DNA of 5,118 nucleotides, taken from the NCBI RefSeq assembly GCF_902489365.1, contig NZ_CABTZR010000118.1, forward strand, positions 1 to 5,118, in the 5' to 3' direction. Below are positions 4,471 to 5,118 of this stretch, piece by piece. Each line of letters opens with the position of its first letter. Positions within the stretch are counted from its first letter, which is position 1. Both the position numbers and the translations under genes were made by a program. The notes below the pieces were generated by a model, which saw nothing but the letters and a program-made list of their open reading frames with translations, did not search any database and was not told where the DNA came from. This DNA is from an uncultured Corynebacterium sp. Its GTDB lineage: Bacteria; Actinomycetota; Actinomycetes; Mycobacteriales; Mycobacteriaceae.

Positions 4471-5118
4471 TTAGGCGCGTTCTTCCCCTGTTTCCCCTGA
4501 TTCCTCTGGCTCTTCTGCCGTCTCGTCCTGGGCCTGCCGTGCGTTATCTGAAATCTCACGCGCCCTCTGCTCCAGGTTCTCTTGGGCGCGGGCCTGGGCT
4601 TGAGAGGAGCTATCAGAGCGCGGCGGGGCTTGGATGAAGCGTTCCGAGTGCATCCCTAGCTGCAGCTCCTTGGCACGCAACACCTCAGCATCAATCTTGA
4701 TGCCGACGATGAGCACGGTGTTCATCAACCACATGGCCATGAACACCGCCATGACGGTACTTAGCGCACCATAGGCGCTGGCCGCAGCAAAGTACTTCAG
4801 GTAGAGGCCCACCAGCCCCCAGGACACTACTGTGCCCACGAGAGCCACCACTGAACCATAGGTAATCCATCTAAAGCGCCCCGGCCGCACGTTGGGGCTG
4901 TAGTGATAAAGCACCGCAATGAGCGTGAGAACCACAATCACCGTGACGGGGAAGCGCAGCCAGTTCCACACTGGAAGGAAGATTCGCACCAAGTACGTGG
5001 CGGTATCTTCTAGCCCTACGTTGCGTGCAAGCGGAATCAACCCTTCGTTAAGAACAGCATCACGCAGCAAGTTGGCAAAGACCACGATGACCGCGCCCAC
5101 CACGATGAAGGCCGTGAG
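4471..5118 (-). CDS. YihY/BrkB-family inner-membrane protein, C-terminal part, 5' end outside window
   Basis: 215 residues are visible, open to the window edge at 5118; the GTG at 5103 lies inside a membrane segment and is not the start. Hydrophobic segments lie at about 1-18, 57-72, 85-107 and 115-140. Family signatures are LYHYSPNVRPGRFRW (70-84), the loop before the penultimate helix, then AYGALSTVMAVFMAMWL (115-131) and GIKIDAEVLRA (139-149). The family (UPF0761; once misnamed ribonuclease BN) has no agreed biochemical role, with transport or envelope function proposed. After residue 150 comes a long hydrophilic tail rich in Ser, Gln, Ala and Glu, ending TAEEPEESGETGEERA. Such tails are common in actinobacterial members and probably lie in the cytoplasm. 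Stop TAA 4473-4471. No terminator is evident between this gene and its convergent neighbour. Confidence 0.9.
   Translation of the reverse strand, partial: LTAFIVVGAVIVVFANLLRDAVLNEGLIPLARNVGLEDTATYLVRIFLPVWNWLRFPVTVIVVLTLIAVLYHYSPNVRPGRFRWITYGSVVALVGTVVSWGLVGLYLKYFAAASAYGALSTVMAVFMAMWLMNTVLIVGIKIDAEVLRAKELQLGMHSERFIQAPPRSDSSSQAQARAQENLEQRAREISDNARQAQDETAEEPEESGETGEERA

Noticed and set aside
1..5118. CRISPR array or toxin-antitoxin module
   Set aside because: There are no regularly spaced direct repeats, and the partial Fic protein has the long form with a C-terminal helix-turn-helix rather than a short Doc-type toxin beside an antitoxin gene.

Overview
The window looks like a moderately GC-rich actinobacterial chromosome, most likely Corynebacterium. 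The main reason is a fragment of a giant type I fatty acid synthase (FAS-I), which in bacteria is largely a mycolata trait. An actinobacterial-style Pro/Gln-rich membrane protein with a C-terminal DUF4352-like domain fits this. The genus is an inference; no marker gene is present.

Layout: (1) 1-621 (+) is the C-terminal part of a Fic-family protein, cut by the window edge inside its catalytic HPFPDGNGRVGR motif. (2) 762-1922 (-) is a complete rtcB RNA ligase gene, convergent with fic and ended by a clear hairpin terminator at 717-746. (3) 1923-2129 (-) is an unusually elaborate rtcB leader. It contains a 17-codon ORF with a near-perfect Shine-Dalgarno, a 93-nt segment closed by a perfect 10-bp inverted repeat, and a 14-bp hairpin that buries the rtcB ribosome binding site. 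A segment inside the small ORF can pair with the same strand that closes the 93-nt domain, so two mutually exclusive folds are possible. (4) 2130-2414 has no recognisable gene: a small unidentified minus-strand ORF, a weak plus-strand promoter candidate and a plus-strand terminator-like hairpin. (5) 2415-3068 (+) is a remnant of the C-terminal ketoacyl-synthase end of FAS-I. Its roughly 90% 5' part is missing, and it appears to carry two in-frame internal deletions at short repeated motifs. A strong terminator (3101-3146) and a second hairpin (3146-3190) follow. (6) 3350-4378 (+) is a Pro-rich three-TM protein with an extracytoplasmic DUF4352-like domain. (7) 4471-5118 (-) is the C-terminal part of a YihY/BrkB-family membrane protein, running off the window and convergent with (6).

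The genes do not form one pathway. Two things stand out. The first is the rtcB leader, which has the parts of a translation-sensing switch (leader peptide, alternative helices, sequestered RBS) in front of an RNA-repair enzyme; I know of no described element with this architecture. The second is the decaying FAS-I gene, which could be the scar of fatty-acid synthesis loss in a lipid-requiring (lipophilic) corynebacterium, provided no intact fas gene exists elsewhere in the genome.
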